Source of the DNA: DALYLB01 sp033763135
Lineage (GTDB): Bacteria > Acidobacteriota > Blastocatellia > RBC074
Direction of reading: 5' to 3'
NCBI GenBank assembly: GCA_033763135.1
Contig: JANRKY010000158.1
Location: forward strand, 33,033-97,032
Length of the DNA stretch: 64,000 nt
This document shows, one piece after another, positions 62,673 to 64,000 of the stretch. Made by a program: the position numbers and the translations under genes. Under the pieces are notes generated by a model. It was given only the letters and a program-made list of their open reading frames with translations. It searched no databases and was not told the origin of the DNA. Numbering within the stretch: position 1 is the first letter of the stretch; the number at the start of each line of letters is the position of its first letter.

Positions 62673-63239
62673 ATGAACAAGAAAATTTCAAGCCTTATTC
62701 TGGCTTTCATCGGGTTGGTGATTGCGATTTTGATTGCCAATGCGGCGCCGGTTGCGCCGCCAACGGTCTACACGACACCGCCGGCAATGGTCATCGGCAA
62801 GCTTCCGCGGGAAGTTCCCGGTACGGGCAAGAAGCCGACGGCGGAGATCAAGGGGAGCGCGACCTTCACGGTCACCGCGGCGAACGACAACGACACGGTC
62901 ACCGGAATTTTTGTATACGCGCTCCCGGACGAGGCGCGACAGCGTCTGGCGCAGTTCACGGGCAAGCCGCTCACGGAGATTCCGGCGAGCGTCACCCTGA
63001 AGGAGATCATCGCGGGGTTTCAGAAGGGCACGGGCTGCCCGATCGTTCATCTGGAGATCCCGGACCTGGAGATGGATGTGGCGGGCGCCGCCGTCAAATT
63101 CAACCGGGTCGTCCTCAATGTGCCGGAGACCACGGAGGAGATGACGAAGCTCTTCTGCACCTGGGCCCGGCAGATCAACGTCAAGCGGCAGCGCCGCGGC
63201 GTCATCGCGGCGATGAACCGGCTGATTGCCGGGGAATGA
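62673..63239 (+). CDS. Secreted protein, tandem paralogue 1
   Basis: This 188-residue protein has an N-terminal hydrophobic signal (MNKKISSLILAFIGLVIAILIANAA). A domain shared with the next gene follows: 'YTTPPAMVIGKLP', 'FTVTAANDNDTVTGIF', 'LPDEARQRLAQFTGKPLTEIPASV', 'GFQKGTG' and the C-terminal 'ARQINVKRQRRGVIAAMNRLIAGE'. I do not recognise the family. The ribosome site is weak and the start is chosen by the signal peptide. Confidence 0.8.
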   Translation: MNKKISSLILAFIGLVIAILIANAAPVAPPTVYTTPPAMVIGKLPREVPGTGKKPTAEIKGSATFTVTAANDNDTVTGIFVYALPDEARQRLAQFTGKPLTEIPASVTLKEIIAGFQKGTGCPIVHLEIPDLEMDVAGAAVKFNRVVLNVPETTEEMTKLFCTWARQINVKRQRRGVIAAMNRLIAGE

Positions 63240-63403
63240 ACCGCAACGCGGAAGCCCTGCGCTCCGATTTGAAATTTCCGCTCCGAATTCGTAAGCTATC
63301 GGCTTTCGTTGCTCCATGAATTGAAGCTCTCATCGCTCTCATTCATCTACTCACCCCCGATTTGAATCAAAAATCACTCTATTTTGGAGGTAAGAGACAA
63401 GAT

Positions 63404-63988
63404 ATGAACACCAAATTGACTCGGATTCTGCTGATGACGGTTGTTGTGCTTGGACTGGGAATCGTGGCGGCCGCGCAGGCGCCGAAGCCGGTGGCCTATA
63501 CCACGGCGCCGAAGCTGTCGATTGCGAAATTGAAGGTCAGCGAGACGGAGATGTACGACGTGCGCGGCAAGGTCACCTATACGGTGACGGCGGCCAATTC
63601 GGACGACACGGTGGCGGGCACGCTCTCGTACACGCTTCCGGACGATGCGCGGCAGAAGATCGCGACGATGACGGGCAAGCAGGTGGCGAGCATCCCGTCC
63701 TCCGTCACGCGCAAGGACGTGGTGGCCGGGTTCCAGAAGGCGACGCAGCCGCCCGTGCTCCATCTGGAGATCAGCTCGATGGACCTGGATGTGGCCGGCG
63801 CGAAGATCGTCTTCAACCGCATTCAGCTCGACATCAACGCCAAGGAAGGCGGCAACATCACCAAATTCTCCAATGACGAAATGGAGGCCCTCTTCACGGC
63901 CTGGGCCCGCCAGATCGGCGCCGGCCGCGCCCGCCGCGGCATCATCGCCGCGATGAACAAGCGCATCAACGGCGAGGACGACAACTAA
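63404..63988 (+). CDS. Secreted protein, tandem paralogue 2
   Basis: This 194-residue protein has a signal peptide (MNTKLTRILLMTVVVLGLGIVAAAQ) and the same domain as the preceding gene ('YTTAPKLSIAKLKVSE', 'TVTAANSDDTVAGTLSYTLPDD', 'GFQKATQPPVLHLEI', 'ARRGIIAAMNKRINGEDDN'). The two differ enough to be an old duplication. GGAGG lies about 12 bases upstream of the ATG at 63404. The function is unknown; no catalytic motif was seen. Confidence 0.82.
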   Translation: MNTKLTRILLMTVVVLGLGIVAAAQAPKPVAYTTAPKLSIAKLKVSETEMYDVRGKVTYTVTAANSDDTVAGTLSYTLPDDARQKIATMTGKQVASIPSSVTRKDVVAGFQKATQPPVLHLEISSMDLDVAGAKIVFNRIQLDINAKEGGNITKFSNDEMEALFTAWARQIGAGRARRGIIAAMNKRINGEDDN

Positions 63989-64000
63989 AACCGACGAGAG

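Overview
The window is GC-rich bacterial chromosome. It most likely comes from a member of the Acidobacteriota. The pointers are a secreted VWA protein of the 'VWFA-related Acidobacterial domain' type, a TPR/VCBS/ASPIC giant typical of that phylum, an ECF42 sigma factor with its DGPF partner, the hopanoid enzyme HpnH, the folate/FAD-dependent TrmFO and a fused IspDF. There are many signal peptides and one lipobox, so the cell is diderm-like. I saw no rRNA, tRNA, CRISPR array, integrase or transposase gene. Species cannot be fixed from sequence reading alone.

Layout. 0-2.5 kb: a two-component operon (NtrC-type regulator, secreted cupredoxin, start of a sensor kinase). 2.9-7.3 kb: HpnH, a secreted M28 peptidase and two small secreted proteins. 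7.3-12.2 kb: a BMP-type lipoprotein and double ABC ATPase (permeases absent here), then a DUF11/SdrD-type surface protein. 12.5-15.8 kb: SDR, ECF42-DGPF pair, YjbQ. 16-16.7 kb: a two-gene DUF5678/aspartic-protease-like unit. 16.8-21.6 kb: a three-gene operon (multi-winged-helix protein, large P-loop ATPase, and a RecB/Cas4-like nuclease fused to an FtsK-type motor) with its own promoter. I know no name for this operon, and it is the best candidate for an undescribed system. 21.8-27.5 kb: pyrimidine phosphorylase, HAD hydrolase, glutaryl-CoA dehydrogenase, IspDF and a PIN-TRAM membrane protein. 27.8-30.3 kb: VWA protein and TrmFO. 30.5-32.6 kb: an AT-richer AAA ATPase/DUF4435 TOPRIM pair that looks like a PARIS (AriA-AriB) anti-phage island. 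32.7-35.5 kb: two methyltransferases and a GT2 glycosyltransferase. 35.8-40.5 kb: copper amine oxidase, asparagine synthetase, signal peptidase I. 40.6-46.8 kb: TPR-VCBS giant and a six-PA14 surface protein. 46.8-48.9 kb: FolC and a UPF0175/DUF3368 toxin-antitoxin pair. 49-53.2 kb: uronate isomerase, a CE15-type glucuronoyl esterase and a secreted nitrilase-fold protein, which fits breakdown of glucuronic-acid-decorated plant polymers. 53.5-55.9 kb: an XRE/DUF6932 pair, a secreted double-YCII protein and a membrane protein. 56.1-62.2 kb: hydantoinase/oxoprolinase HyuA and HyuB separated by two unrelated genes. 62.7-64 kb: a tandem pair of paralogous secreted proteins.

A striking feature is the repeat content. 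At least a dozen intergenic spots hold short-period tandem arrays (periods 7, 8, 9 or 10 bp, a different word at each place), usually as two inverted arms that would form long hairpins. Some are read as protein: they supply a signal peptide, the start of a HEAT-repeat protein and the C-terminus of a methyltransferase. Two further elements share a roughly 27-31 bp terminal inverted repeat beginning TATAGC and look like MITEs; one sits inside a triple-nested palindrome of about 265 bp.
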